A model generated the notes under the pieces. The model was not told the DNA's origin. It saw nothing but the letters and a program-made list of their open reading frames with translations, and searched no databases. Shown here piece by piece: positions 27,950 to 36,993 of a stretch of DNA of 64,000 nucleotides (positions within the stretch are counted from its first letter, which is position 1; every line of letters begins with the position of its first letter). The position numbers and the translations under genes are program-made. Source of the DNA: SAR86 cluster bacterium. Lineage in GTDB: Bacteria; Pseudomonadota; Gammaproteobacteria; Magnimaribacterales; Magnimaribacteraceae. Where the stretch lies: positions 1 to 64,000 of the forward strand of contig JAQWNM010000013.1 of assembly GCA_029268615.1 (NCBI GenBank), read 5' to 3'.

Positions 27950-28978
27950 TTAACTGCTCTCCATATTAATAATTATCTTACCGCTAGCATGGCCAGTTTC
28001 CACATTATCATGCGCTGCGGATATTTCTTCTAACCCATAAACTTTACTTATAACTGGTTTAATTATTCCTATCTGGACCATTCTAGTTAACTCCTTCAAG
28101 GCAGAAAGACTTGGCCTATATATAGCCCAATGATAATTAATAGGACGATATTTATTTTTAAGTTTTTGTCTCTTAGAGATTGCTGACGGGAGGCCTAACA
28201 ATAAGCCTTTTGTATCTAATGCGGCCATAAATGGATGGACTAAGGTTATGAAGTGTGATTCGCTATTTTTCTTTAGTGTGCTGATACAATTTTCTTCCTG
28301 ATCTCCCCCCAGCAGGTCATAAAAAATATCATATTCAGAGAGAATATCCTGAAACTTAGTTTCCTCATAATTTATTACTTCATCAGCTCCTAAGCTATAT
28401 AGAAGTTCTATATTCTTATGACTGCAATTTGTAGACACATAACACCCTAAGTGTTTAAAAAATTGAACAGCATAAGTGCCGACTCCTCCAGATCCTGCTT
28501 GAATAAAAACCTTTTTTCCCTTTAAATCTACTGGTCTTAATCCTGCCCAACGCACAAGAGCTGACCAAGTAGTAATCGCAGCATATGGTAACGATGCAGC
28601 TTCTTCGAAACTTAAAATATCAGGCTTTAAGTCCAATTCATCTTCGTGAAAAGATCCTAAATCAGAGTATGTCCCTCTATTTGGATTGGTAGATGAACCC
28701 CAAACCTGTTGGCCAACTTTAAATCGGGTTACTCTTTCTCCAATTTCAAGCACTACACCAGCTAAATCAGTTCCTAATACCCAAGGAAAAAGAATTTTTC
28801 TTTGCTTTTCAAAGATAGATTTTCCATAACCTTCTCTTTTCATTACATCGATAGGGTTTATGGAAGTTGCCTTAATACTTATCAATAATTCTTTAGGGCC
28901 TAAAATAATCTTAGATTCTGTATCTAAGATTTCAAAACATGATGAATCTCCATAACATCTTAATTGTGCTGTTTTCAT
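27950..28978 (-). CDS. Zinc-free MDR quinone reductase-like protein (RTN4IP1-like)
   Basis: 342 residues of the medium-chain dehydrogenase/reductase superfamily. The GroES-like half (GTDLAGVVLEIGERV) is followed by a nucleotide-binding domain with AGSGGVGTYAVQFFKHLG near residue 160. The catalytic zinc Cys and structural Cys cluster are absent, which fits NADPH:quinone reductases. The C-terminal half resembles the mitochondrial RTN4IP1 group. Substrate unknown. Confidence 0.8.
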   Translation of the reverse strand: MKTAQLRCYGDSSCFEILDTESKIILGPKELLISIKATSINPIDVMKREGYGKSIFEKQRKILFPWVLGTDLAGVVLEIGERVTRFKVGQQVWGSSTNPNRGTYSDLGSFHEDELDLKPDILSFEEAASLPYAAITTWSALVRWAGLRPVDLKGKKVFIQAGSGGVGTYAVQFFKHLGCYVSTNCSHKNIELLYSLGADEVINYEETKFQDILSEYDIFYDLLGGDQEENCISTLKKNSESHFITLVHPFMAALDTKGLLLGLPSAISKRQKLKNKYRPINYHWAIYRPSLSALKELTRMVQIGIIKPVISKVYGLEEISAAHDNVETGHASGKIIINMESS

Positions 28979-28981
28979 TTT

Positions 28982-29731
28982 TTATAAACCCATAATTCCA
29001 TCATAAGATAATTTTAAGCCTATTAATGACAAACCAAAATATGCTGTCCCATAAAAAAATTTTTCATCTACTTTATGTGTTAAAAAATAGCCTATTGCAA
29101 AACCAAAAGGAGCAAATATAACTAAAATTAACGAAGTATATAAATTTTCAATCCTTAATTGATCCAATAAGTAATACGGATATAATTTAACATAATTCAC
29201 CATACAGAAGAAAAGAGCAGCAGATCCCGCGTATACTCTTTGATCTAGTTTCTGAGGCAACATATAAATATTAAATGGAAGACCTCCGGCATGTATTCCA
29301 AAACTAGTAAATCCAGATAATGAACCCCAAAAAGTTCCTTTTGTTTTAGAGGGTAGTGTTTTATCCACATCATCACCCTTGAGGAGATAAGAGATTACAA
29401 AACCTAAAGCAATAATACCTATCAAAAGCCTAATATGCGACTCACTAAGATATTGAAACCAAAAAAAACCAACTGTTATTCCAAATAAAGCTCCTGGTAT
29501 AAGAATTTTTAAATTCTCCAAATGAAATTTCTTTCTATAAAAATAAACAGCGATTAAGTCTTGAATACATAAAATAGGCAATAAAATTGCAGCAGCTTGT
29601 ATAGGAGAAATAACCAATGACATCAATGGGACGCCTAAGATAGCTAACGGTCCAGCAAAACCACCTTTAGCTATACCATAAAGTATGACAGCAGGTATAG
29701 CCGTTAAATAGAAGAAAGGATTCTCTATCAA
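28982..29731 (-). CDS. TSUP family membrane transporter (TauE/SafE, sulfite exporter-like)
   Basis: A 249-residue integral membrane protein with about eight hydrophobic spans. GIAKGGFAGPLAILGVPLMSLVISPIQAA in the first span and the GIHAGGLPFNIYMLPQ repeat in the middle are the paired TSUP motifs. Members export sulfite, sulfoacetate or other small anions. It precedes the start of the catabolic block on the same strand, separated from its neighbours by 3 and 11 bases. Confidence 0.83.
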   Translation of the reverse strand: MIENPFFYLTAIPAVILYGIAKGGFAGPLAILGVPLMSLVISPIQAAAILLPILCIQDLIAVYFYRKKFHLENLKILIPGALFGITVGFFWFQYLSESHIRLLIGIIALGFVISYLLKGDDVDKTLPSKTKGTFWGSLSGFTSFGIHAGGLPFNIYMLPQKLDQRVYAGSAALFFCMVNYVKLYPYYLLDQLRIENLYTSLILVIFAPFGFAIGYFLTHKVDEKFFYGTAYFGLSLIGLKLSYDGIMGL

Positions 29732-29742
29732 CTACTATTAAA

Positions 29743-30126
29743 TTAAGGAATAGGGGTAATGCAAGTAGCGTCCCAAAAAGCGCGCGCCAATATTATTTGT
29801 CCACCTGAATTAACTTGAAAAAAATCTGTTACCTCTAAATCCATTCCTCCTGACTCTCCTCTAACTTCCATTCTAAAAGAGACCATAGCTTCATTTCCTA
29901 AGAAGACTGATCTATTAATTATTGGATTTAGTGTGCCTTTAGGATCGCTATGAGCTTGATCCCAAAATTTTCCTATTTGATCTTTACCAATATGTGGTGA
30001 TGATCCTACAGGATCCTCCCAGACAGCGTCATCTGAAAAAACAGATAAAAGTAACTCTTTATTATTTTTTTTCCAGGCCTCAAAGTAAGATTCTACAGAA
30101 TCTTGTGATAAGTTATTTTCTGACAT
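29743..30126 (-). CDS. SnoaL-like / NTF2-fold protein
   Basis: A 127-residue cone-shaped NTF2-fold protein (VESYFEAWKKNNKELLLSVFSDDAVWEDP is the typical start). Members include ketosteroid isomerase-like enzymes, polyketide cyclases and dehydratases. The residues conserved are not enough to name a reaction. Its place beside a second SnoaL-like gene and an SDR suggests a role in the same catabolic or modification pathway. Confidence 0.75.
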   Translation of the reverse strand: MSENNLSQDSVESYFEAWKKNNKELLLSVFSDDAVWEDPVGSSPHIGKDQIGKFWDQAHSDPKGTLNPIINRSVFLGNEAMVSFRMEVRGESGGMDLEVTDFFQVNSGGQIILARAFWDATCITPIP

Positions 30127-30134
30127 TCAATCCT

Positions 30135-30701
30135 CTAGTTTTTATTAATTTTATTATTCATCTCATCTAAAAAAGAATTAGATTCATTTCTTTCATCGTC
30201 AGTGAGCTTCTTTCCATGACTAGAAAGATAGGCATAAGTAATATTAGTATCAGGACTTAAAGGTTCGTATTGTTCCCATATTCTGTCATATTCAGATTTT
30301 TTTATATACCAAGTTTCATCTATCTTTTCATAAATATCTTTATAGATAGCAGAGCCTCTAGTAATTATTTTTCTTTTTGTATCTGTGAACATATCACTCA
30401 AATACCATAAACCTTCGGCATTATTCTGACTCAGAATATCTATTTCAGGATGATGCCCTTGGTGACATGTCGCTGCATCCGAAGAGAAAGAATTTTCAAT
30501 TTGTTGAACAATATTTTCTTTTCCTGTAACTTCCCATCTATAGACCGCTCCTCTGTAATCAAGTTCAGCATCATCTGTAAAAAGCGTTCTCAATAAATCA
30601 ACATCGGCGGTGTCAAGTCCTCGAAAATATCTATATTTGATTTTTTTTATCTCTTCTATATCTAATAATTTTTGTAATTTATCCTCCATATCATCCTCCA
30701 T
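30135..30701 (-). CDS. SnoaL-like dehydratase/cyclase family protein
   Basis: 188 residues with an NTF2-like fold of the SnoaL_4 type (IEEIKKIKYRYFRGLDTADVDLLRTLFTDDAELDYRG, then CHQGHHPEI with a possible catalytic His). Such proteins include scytalone dehydratase-like and linA-like enzymes. The Asp in LDTAD and His in HHPEI sit where the catalytic Asp-His pair of this group is usually found. It starts one base after the SDR stop. Precise activity unknown. Confidence 0.75.
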   Translation of the reverse strand: MEDDMEDKLQKLLDIEEIKKIKYRYFRGLDTADVDLLRTLFTDDAELDYRGAVYRWEVTGKENIVQQIENSFSSDAATCHQGHHPEIDILSQNNAEGLWYLSDMFTDTKRKIITRGSAIYKDIYEKIDETWYIKKSEYDRIWEQYEPLSPDTNITYAYLSSHGKKLTDDERNESNSFLDEMNNKINKN

Positions 30702-30702
30702 A

Positions 30703-31461
30703 TTATCTTAAGTGTGAGTGCCCACCATCTATAGGTATTGTTGCACCGGTTATATATTTCATATTAGGTCCGACTAAAGAAACAACCGCCTTACCAATAT
30801 CATTTTTACAATCTCCAATCCTGTCAAGTGGAATAGATTTCTTGAATGCATTTGCTTCTTCAGGAACTAATTCTTCCCAAATCTGCATGCCGGGTGAATT
30901 GCCTATTGGTATAATAGTATTGATACGAATTCCATCTTTACCCCATTCCACTGCTGCTGCTCTTGAAAGAGCTCTGATTGCCTCTTTAACAGCTGAATAT
31001 AATCCAAACCCATCTGGGTCTGGTCTAATTGCTGCTCCAGTACCTAAATTTACTATACTACCTTTTGCTGATTTTAAATGCGGATAACATAACTTCATAA
31101 ATCTATGAACTGCTAAAGGTCCAGAATTCCAACCGTCCAGGAATGAAGAATCAGTAACATCTAAAATCTTACCTAAAGGAACTAGTTGAGCGTTGTTTAC
31201 CAAGATATCAATACGGCTATATGTTTGAATAGCTAAAGACACTACATTTTCTATTTCTTCTAGATTTGTAACGTCACATTCAACGGCTATTGCCTCACCT
31301 CCAAGAGAAGTGATTTCATCTGCTGTTTCATCAACTTTTGAAAAAGTTCTTCCAGCTGAAACAATTTTAGCACCCTCCTCTGCTAAAGCTAAGGCAATAC
31401 CCTTTCCAATACCTTGTCCACTACCGGTAACTATCGCTACTTTTTCTTGTAAACTTTTCAT
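30703..31461 (-). CDS. Short-chain dehydrogenase/reductase
   Basis: 252 residues. TGSGQGIGKG near 12-21 binds NAD(P), NNAQ replaces the usual NNAG, and the catalytic Tyr-Lys sit in LYSAVKEA. Ending YITGATIPIDGGHSHLR is typical of classical SDRs. It is cotranscribed with a zinc alcohol dehydrogenase (three bases upstream). The same SDR plus Zn-ADH pairing recurs at 51259-53098. Confidence 0.85.
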   Translation of the reverse strand: MKSLQEKVAIVTGSGQGIGKGIALALAEEGAKIVSAGRTFSKVDETADEITSLGGEAIAVECDVTNLEEIENVVSLAIQTYSRIDILVNNAQLVPLGKILDVTDSSFLDGWNSGPLAVHRFMKLCYPHLKSAKGSIVNLGTGAAIRPDPDGFGLYSAVKEAIRALSRAAAVEWGKDGIRINTIIPIGNSPGMQIWEELVPEEANAFKKSIPLDRIGDCKNDIGKAVVSLVGPNMKYITGATIPIDGGHSHLR

Positions 31462-31464
31462 ACA

Positions 31465-32403
31465 TCAAATAGTTGTATCAAATACAACTTTTATAGCCCC
31501 TGATTTCTTGTCCTTAGCAGTATCAAATGCTTCTTTTGCTGACTCCAAAGGGAATCTATGAGAGATTAAAGTCTCACCTATTTGGGGGTTCTTTGCCAGA
31601 ATTGTTACTGCCTCATCCATATCTCTGACTCCATTGGTCTGACCATACATCATAGAAGGAAATATTTTTAATTCTTTAACAAAAGCAGATATTCCAGGCA
31701 TTTCAAATTGATCCCAATAAACTGATAAAAGGATTACCCATGCTGCAGGATTCGCAAGTGAATGACATAATTCCATAACGCCAGAAGCACCAGCACAATC
31801 AATAACCCTGTCATATGTTCCTTTTATAGGCTCAGCACCTAGTTTTTCTCCCGCAGCCATTTGATGATCATATTTAGCATGCAAACCAACTTCACATCCA
31901 ATATATCTAGCTGCTGCGACTGCACAAAGACCTATACTCCCAGCTCCTACTACTGCTACTCTATGATGTGATTTTGTACCTGTTCTTACTAGGCCATGAA
32001 AAGCAACTGCAAGAGGCTCAACAAGACAAGCATCTTTTACCTCTACTTTATCTGACAATGGCACTAAACAATATTCTGGTACGATCATTTGTTCTGTCAT
32101 TCCACCATTCGAATTAACCCCAAAACAAGAAAAATCTTCCGTACATAAATGACTATCACCTATCGAACAAGAATTACATTTTCCACATCTTGTATAAGGT
32201 TCTATAGCTACTGGCTTTCCATTTTCAGTGATTCCAGAAAATTCATGTCCTGCTATATGGGGAGATTCTAATCCGGATGAAAATAAATGGATATCGGTAC
32301 CACAAATACCAGATGCGAGAATATTAACTAATACCCCCTCACCGGAGGGAGCTGGCGTATCAAAAATATTGACCTGTCCATCGTGATAATTTATTGCTTT
32401 CAT
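31465..32403 (-). CDS. Zinc-dependent alcohol dehydrogenase (MDR)
   Basis: A 312-residue enzyme, short for the family. It has the catalytic zinc motif GICGTDIH near residue 34, GHEFSG with the second ligand, the structural Cys cluster CGKCNSCSIGDSHLC (near 73-87), and an NAD site GAGSIGLCAVAA near 152. It resembles sorbitol/threonine dehydrogenase relatives. Located between the esterase-like gene and the SDR in one operon; substrate unknown. Confidence 0.85.
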   Translation of the reverse strand: MKAINYHDGQVNIFDTPAPSGEGVLVNILASGICGTDIHLFSSGLESPHIAGHEFSGITENGKPVAIEPYTRCGKCNSCSIGDSHLCTEDFSCFGVNSNGGMTEQMIVPEYCLVPLSDKVEVKDACLVEPLAVAFHGLVRTGTKSHHRVAVVGAGSIGLCAVAAARYIGCEVGLHAKYDHQMAAGEKLGAEPIKGTYDRVIDCAGASGVMELCHSLANPAAWVILLSVYWDQFEMPGISAFVKELKIFPSMMYGQTNGVRDMDEAVTILAKNPQIGETLISHRFPLESAKEAFDTAKDKKSGAIKVVFDTTI

Positions 32404-32408
32404 ATTTT

Positions 32409-33614
32409 TTAAACTCCTCTTATTTTATATACTAAAGATGCTATATCATTTGCCGTCTTCCATGCTGTTATGCCAGGATGCATTTGGTTCATAACAAAAC
32501 CTAAAGATGTTTTATTTTCTGGATCACTAAAACCGAGAGATCCACCAGCGCCTCCATGTCCAAAAGATTTTATTCCTGGACCCATACTAATATGCTCAGT
32601 TCCAAGCATAAAACCTAATCCAAATTTACTTTTAATGTTGGCTAGAACAAGATCCTTACCTTCCACTTCGGCGGTTCTTCCTTTTTCTATTGTTTCTGGA
32701 TTTAATATATGAATACCATCTCTCGAACCTCCATTAGCAAGTATGCCATAAAGTTTGGCCAAGGCACGAGCTGTTCCATGACCATTAGCAGCTGGTATTT
32801 CAGCATTTCTCCATTCTTTAGTATTAACATACTCTATATTAAATTCAGGATTTGAAAAAGCAGAACCCTGAGGAGTGTTAGAGTCAAAAAAATTTAATAA
32901 GATTTTTAAGTAAGGAGGATAAAAAGGCATCTGAGGGATTTTTTTAAGAATTGGCATGAAAAAATCTACTATTGGAGTTTCTGCTTTAAGGATATTCGTG
33001 ACTCTATCAAACTTATCATCTGGTAATCCAATCCAGAAGTCTAATTCCAGTGGCTCTTGTATATTTTCTTTAAAATATGTACCGATCGACTTACCAGAAA
33101 TTCTTCTTACTAACTCTCCCACCAAATGACCATAAGATAGTGCATGATAGCCGTGTCTAGAACCTGGAATCCACCAAGGTTCTTGTTCCGCTAAAGATGT
33201 AGTAATTAAATTCCAGTCCGTCCAAGCACCACTAGGTAAAGGTTTTTTAATTCCACAAAGACCTGATTGATGACTTAATAAAAACCTTACTGGTATGGAC
33301 TCTTTCCCACCTTGACTAAATTCAGGCCAATGCTTAGAAACAGGATCATCAAGATTGACTGAACCTTCCTCCAGTAACTTTAAAAAACAAATTGCCGCAA
33401 TTCCTTTTGTTGTAGAAAAAACATTTACTATGGTATCTTTTTTCCACAGTTCTTTTGAATTTTTACTTACCCTTCCTCCCCAGAGATCTATAACCATTTC
33501 TCCTTCAACTTCTATTGCAATAGCCGCACCGAACTCAAACCCTGAATCAAAACTTTTTTGAAAAAGATCTCTTACTTCTAAAAATTTAGAGTCGCAATAT
33601 CCCTCTACTTTCAA
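32409..33614 (-). CDS. Beta-lactamase-fold serine hydrolase (EstB-like esterase)
   Basis: A 401-residue cytoplasmic protein (no signal peptide). The SxxK nucleophile motif is STTK in NVFSTTKGIAAI near residue 90. A Tyr in HGYHALSYG (near 165) fits the second motif, and the HGGAGGSLGFSDP stretch near the C-terminus replaces KTG. Such enzymes hydrolyse esters or small lactones. It overlaps the KstD-like gene by four bases, so it probably works on the same pathway. Confidence 0.83.
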   Translation of the reverse strand: MKVEGYCDSKFLEVRDLFQKSFDSGFEFGAAIAIEVEGEMVIDLWGGRVSKNSKELWKKDTIVNVFSTTKGIAAICFLKLLEEGSVNLDDPVSKHWPEFSQGGKESIPVRFLLSHQSGLCGIKKPLPSGAWTDWNLITTSLAEQEPWWIPGSRHGYHALSYGHLVGELVRRISGKSIGTYFKENIQEPLELDFWIGLPDDKFDRVTNILKAETPIVDFFMPILKKIPQMPFYPPYLKILLNFFDSNTPQGSAFSNPEFNIEYVNTKEWRNAEIPAANGHGTARALAKLYGILANGGSRDGIHILNPETIEKGRTAEVEGKDLVLANIKSKFGLGFMLGTEHISMGPGIKSFGHGGAGGSLGFSDPENKTSLGFVMNQMHPGITAWKTANDIASLVYKIRGV

Positions 33615-35311
33615 TTAGCTCTCCCTATGTCTCTACCGGCAATATAACCAAAAGTCATGGCAGGGCCAAGAGTAGATCCAGGTCCTGGATACCTAGGTAA
33701 AAGTGCAGAAGTACAATTTCCACAAGCCCATAAACCTGGTATGTGTAAATTATTAGAATCTAAAACTCTGGCTCTTGAATCTATTACTAGGCCTCCAGCT
33801 GTGCCCATTTCCCCAGGATAAAGAGTAATACTATAGAAAGGAGGTTTGCTGACTGTACCTAGACATGGATTAGGTTTGATTGAAGGATCGCCATAATATC
33901 TGTCGTAAACACTATCTCCTCTTTTATAATCTAAATCTTTACCTTCTGCAGCAAAGGTGTTCACTTTGTTTATTGTCTTCATAAAGCCATCTTTATTTAT
34001 AGAGAGTTTATCAGCCAATTCCTCTAAAGAATTGGCCTTTACAAGAAAAGAATTATCCCACCAATGATTAGGTACCAAGCTATCAGGCATCATAGAGGAC
34101 TGAAGAAGAGGTCCACAAGGCCTTTTTTTTCTATACTCTGAATCAAAAATCATAAAACAAGGTATGCAAGGGTTTCCAACAGAAAATTTATCATACATCT
34201 CATCAACAAAACTCACATAATTTTGAGATTCATTTGAAAATCTCTCACCATTAGAATTTACACAAAATGCCCCAGGTAGTGATTTATCTACCATTGAAAG
34301 TCTAGCTTTTTCTTCTCCGGGAACTTGCATAACTGTTGACCACCAGGCTGATTCCATTTGATTAGTCTTACCTCCAATCTTGATCGCTTCTGTGATGACC
34401 TCTCCTGTATTATCAAGATTTGCGGCACTCCATGATGTTTTAGAAGGCTTGGGCAGGAATTTATCCCTCATTTCTTGATTGCGTTCAAATCCACCTGAGG
34501 CCAAAACAACCCCATGTCTTGCACTTATAGTAACCTCATCTCCTTCTTTTATAGCCTTTATTCCCGTTACCTTTCCGCCTTCAAATACAAATTCTTTAAA
34601 AGAGGTATTAAGCCAAAAAGGAACTTCTCTTTCTTTTAACGACATTCTTAATCTAGCAATTCCAGCATTACCCATTGTCAATCTTCTGTCTTTGAAATTT
34701 GTAAAACGATATGGAAAATCAAACAAAAATTTTATTAGAAGTTTGATAAACAAAATAACCCATCCCGATAATCCACCTAATAATATTTGGCCTTCTACTT
34801 GAGTAAAATTAATGCCCATGGGTCCTTTTGTCTGAGGATGCTGACCCCTTAAAAATTTCAAGTCCTCTCTTAATAAGTCCCCATAAAAAGGCTCTGGCTC
34901 CATTGATCTATGGCCTGACTTGCCGCCTGGATCATCAGGAAAATAGTCAGGATAGTGTTCAAGACTAATATACTTTACGTGTGTATTTTCATGAAGATAA
35001 TCAATCATCTCAGGCCCTTTAATTAAGTATGTCTCTATCAAGTCATCACTTATTTTTTCTTTAGGGGAAACATGTTTTATATATGTCCTTGCCTCTTCCA
35101 AGGAATCATTTGCCTCTAATTCTTTTGCATATCTATTATTAGGTACCCAAACTCCCCCACCAGAAGTTGCGCTTGAGCCCCCAAATAATCTACTTTTTTC
35201 TATGATTAATACATTAAGCCCCTGATCGTGCGCTGAAATAGCAGCTGTCATTCCACCATTTCCTGAACCGATTATTATTACATCATACGAATAACTTGAT
35301 TTAACAGTCAT
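33611..35311 (-). CDS. FAD-dependent dehydrogenase, 3-ketosteroid delta-1-dehydrogenase-like
   Basis: 566 residues of the fumarate reductase/KstD flavoprotein superfamily. The FAD motif GSGNGGMTAA is at 15-24, followed by EKSRLFGGSSATSGGGVWVP. The C-terminal segment GEMGTAGGLVIDSRARVLD and YPGPGSTLGPAMTFGYIAGRD is the KstD signature. KstD introduces a double bond in ring A of 3-ketosteroids. The real substrate here could be another cyclic ketone. It is divergent from a KshA-like Rieske oxygenase, the natural partner in steroid ring opening. Confidence 0.83.
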   Translation of the reverse strand: MTVKSSYSYDVIIIGSGNGGMTAAISAHDQGLNVLIIEKSRLFGGSSATSGGGVWVPNNRYAKELEANDSLEEARTYIKHVSPKEKISDDLIETYLIKGPEMIDYLHENTHVKYISLEHYPDYFPDDPGGKSGHRSMEPEPFYGDLLREDLKFLRGQHPQTKGPMGINFTQVEGQILLGGLSGWVILFIKLLIKFLFDFPYRFTNFKDRRLTMGNAGIARLRMSLKEREVPFWLNTSFKEFVFEGGKVTGIKAIKEGDEVTISARHGVVLASGGFERNQEMRDKFLPKPSKTSWSAANLDNTGEVITEAIKIGGKTNQMESAWWSTVMQVPGEEKARLSMVDKSLPGAFCVNSNGERFSNESQNYVSFVDEMYDKFSVGNPCIPCFMIFDSEYRKKRPCGPLLQSSMMPDSLVPNHWWDNSFLVKANSLEELADKLSINKDGFMKTINKVNTFAAEGKDLDYKRGDSVYDRYYGDPSIKPNPCLGTVSKPPFYSITLYPGEMGTAGGLVIDSRARVLDSNNLHIPGLWACGNCTSALLPRYPGPGSTLGPAMTFGYIAGRDIGRAN

Positions 35312-35352
35312 AATTATGCTTTTTAGTTTTAATATAAATCCAAAAACTTAGT

Positions 35353-35381
35353 TATAATACTTAAATTAACAGAGAAGGGAG
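35353..35381 (+). promoter_or_regulatory. Candidate -10 box and ribosome-binding site of the Rieske gene
   Basis: A perfect TATAAT lies at 35353-35358, and a strong AAGGGAG ribosome-binding sequence at 35375-35381 precedes GTG 35388. No good -35 box is visible. The binding site decides in favour of the GTG start. The 76-bp gap is shared with the divergent KstD-like gene. Confidence 0.45.
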
Positions 35382-35387
35382 AAATTT

Positions 35388-36356
35388 GTGAGTCGTTTTC
35401 CAATGCCAATTCCACATGGGTGGTATTTTGTATCTTATTCAGAAGATCTTATTAAGGAAAAATCAAAACCTTTAAACTATTTTAATACCGAGTTAGTTTT
35501 ATATAGAACAAAAAAAGGAGATCCAGTTCTTATGGAAGCCTATTGTCCACATATGGGTGCTCATCTTGGTTATGGTATTCACGAAAACATAGGAGAAGGC
35601 GGACCCGTTAAAGGCGATAATATTTCATGTCCTTTCCATGGATGGACTTTCAGTAAAGAAGGTTACGTAGTTGATATTCCCTATGCTGATAATATTCCAC
35701 CAAAAATTAAAGATAAAAAATGTATAAAAACTTTTCCTACGAGAGAAGTAAATAGAACAATAATGGCCTGGTATCATCCAGATGACTTAGATCCTATATG
35801 GGAACCAGATATTTATGATGAAGCTACAAATGCTAATTGGACAAATTTTGATAAATATGAATATAAATTCAATGCTCATTTACAAGAAACAGCGGAAAAT
35901 GGAGCTGATTCAGCTCACTTCGTATATGTACATGGTACGGCAACGCTTCCAGAATGGGATTTTTCTTATGAAGAACATAAACGTGTTGGAGTAATGAAAG
36001 CAAAAATGCCAACACCTAGGGGACTGGTAGATGGTTCTATCAATCTTTTTGGATCAGGTCCTGGTCAAAGTTCAACAAGATTTACTGGAATTTGTGAAAC
36101 ATTTCTTATGGGTTTACCTACTCCAATTAATTCTGAAAAGATGGAATTAAGGTTTGCCTTTTGTCAGGAAAAGAAAGATGGGAAAGACCCTAAAGGAGGA
36201 GTGGCTGCTGCAATAATTGCTGATATAAATAAGCAAGTCCAAGAGGACATACCCATATGGGAAAATAAAAAATATTTAGAAAACCCTATACTATGTTCTA
36301 AAGACGGACCAATTGCTGGTTTTAGAAGATGGTTTAAACAATTCTATACAAATTAA
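35388..36356 (+). CDS. Rieske non-heme iron oxygenase, KshA-like
   Basis: 322 residues, starting at GTG. The Rieske cluster ligands are C53-P-H55 and C81-P-F-H84. The mononuclear iron ligands fit D-x2-H-x4-H in NGADSAHFVYVH (near residue 175). It resembles the oxygenase component of 3-ketosteroid 9-alpha-hydroxylase and related cholesterol desaturases (DAF-36/Neverland). No dedicated reductase gene is adjacent. The C-terminal helical part looks somewhat short compared with KshA (about 380). Confidence 0.87.
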   Translation: MSRFPMPIPHGWYFVSYSEDLIKEKSKPLNYFNTELVLYRTKKGDPVLMEAYCPHMGAHLGYGIHENIGEGGPVKGDNISCPFHGWTFSKEGYVVDIPYADNIPPKIKDKKCIKTFPTREVNRTIMAWYHPDDLDPIWEPDIYDEATNANWTNFDKYEYKFNAHLQETAENGADSAHFVYVHGTATLPEWDFSYEEHKRVGVMKAKMPTPRGLVDGSINLFGSGPGQSSTRFTGICETFLMGLPTPINSEKMELRFAFCQEKKDGKDPKGGVAAAIIADINKQVQEDIPIWENKKYLENPILCSKDGPIAGFRRWFKQFYTN

Positions 36357-36372
36357 ATAAAATAAAAATCTA

Positions 36373-36993
36373 ATGACCTCCAATATAGCTGTCATTGATT
36401 ATGGCATGGGTAACTTGCATTCAGTTAAAAAAGCCCTTAATTATTTGAACGTAGACCCTATAATCACCTCAACTAAAATAGATATTGATTCAGCTGATAA
36501 AATTATTCTTGTAGGGGTTGGCCACTTTAAGAAAGCTTTAGAAAATTTAAGATCACTAAATATTATAGATGCTTTAAATGATGCAGTCCTTATTAGAAAA
36601 AAACCAATTCTAGGTATATGTTTAGGCATGCAGCTGATGGCAAAAAAAAGCGAAGAAGGAAATATTGAAGGACTAGGCTGGATAGATGGCGAAATAAAGA
36701 AGTTTGAAGTTAAAAACTCTTTAAAATATAAAGTACCACATATTGGATGGAATAACATTGAAATTACTCAAGACAGCCCTCTAATGAAAGATATTAAAAA
36801 TAATACTGAGTTCTATTTTGTTCACTCTTATCACTTTGTAACAAAAAATAAGAAATACATTGTCAATGAGACAAAATATGAAGATAGATTTATTTCAGCT
36901 TTTCAAGATGACAATATTTTTGGAGTTCAATATCATCCTGAAAAAAGTCATGATCATGGGAAAACTTTATTAAAAAACTTCATAGAGATTTAA
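36373..36993 (+). CDS. hisH: HisH-type glutamine amidotransferase subunit (surface-sugar amidation)
   Basis: A 206-residue class I glutaminase. The catalytic Cys83 is in GICLGMQ and the His-Glu pair in QYHPEKSH. It makes ammonia from glutamine and passes it through the HisF partner. In histidine synthesis this pair makes IGP; here the neighbours hisF and wbpG suggest the HisH2-HisF2-WbpG route that amidates nucleotide-linked amino sugars in LPS. No other his genes are present. Confidence 0.87.
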   Translation: MTSNIAVIDYGMGNLHSVKKALNYLNVDPIITSTKIDIDSADKIILVGVGHFKKALENLRSLNIIDALNDAVLIRKKPILGICLGMQLMAKKSEEGNIEGLGWIDGEIKKFEVKNSLKYKVPHIGWNNIEITQDSPLMKDIKNNTEFYFVHSYHFVTKNKKYIVNETKYEDRFISAFQDDNIFGVQYHPEKSHDHGKTLLKNFIEI

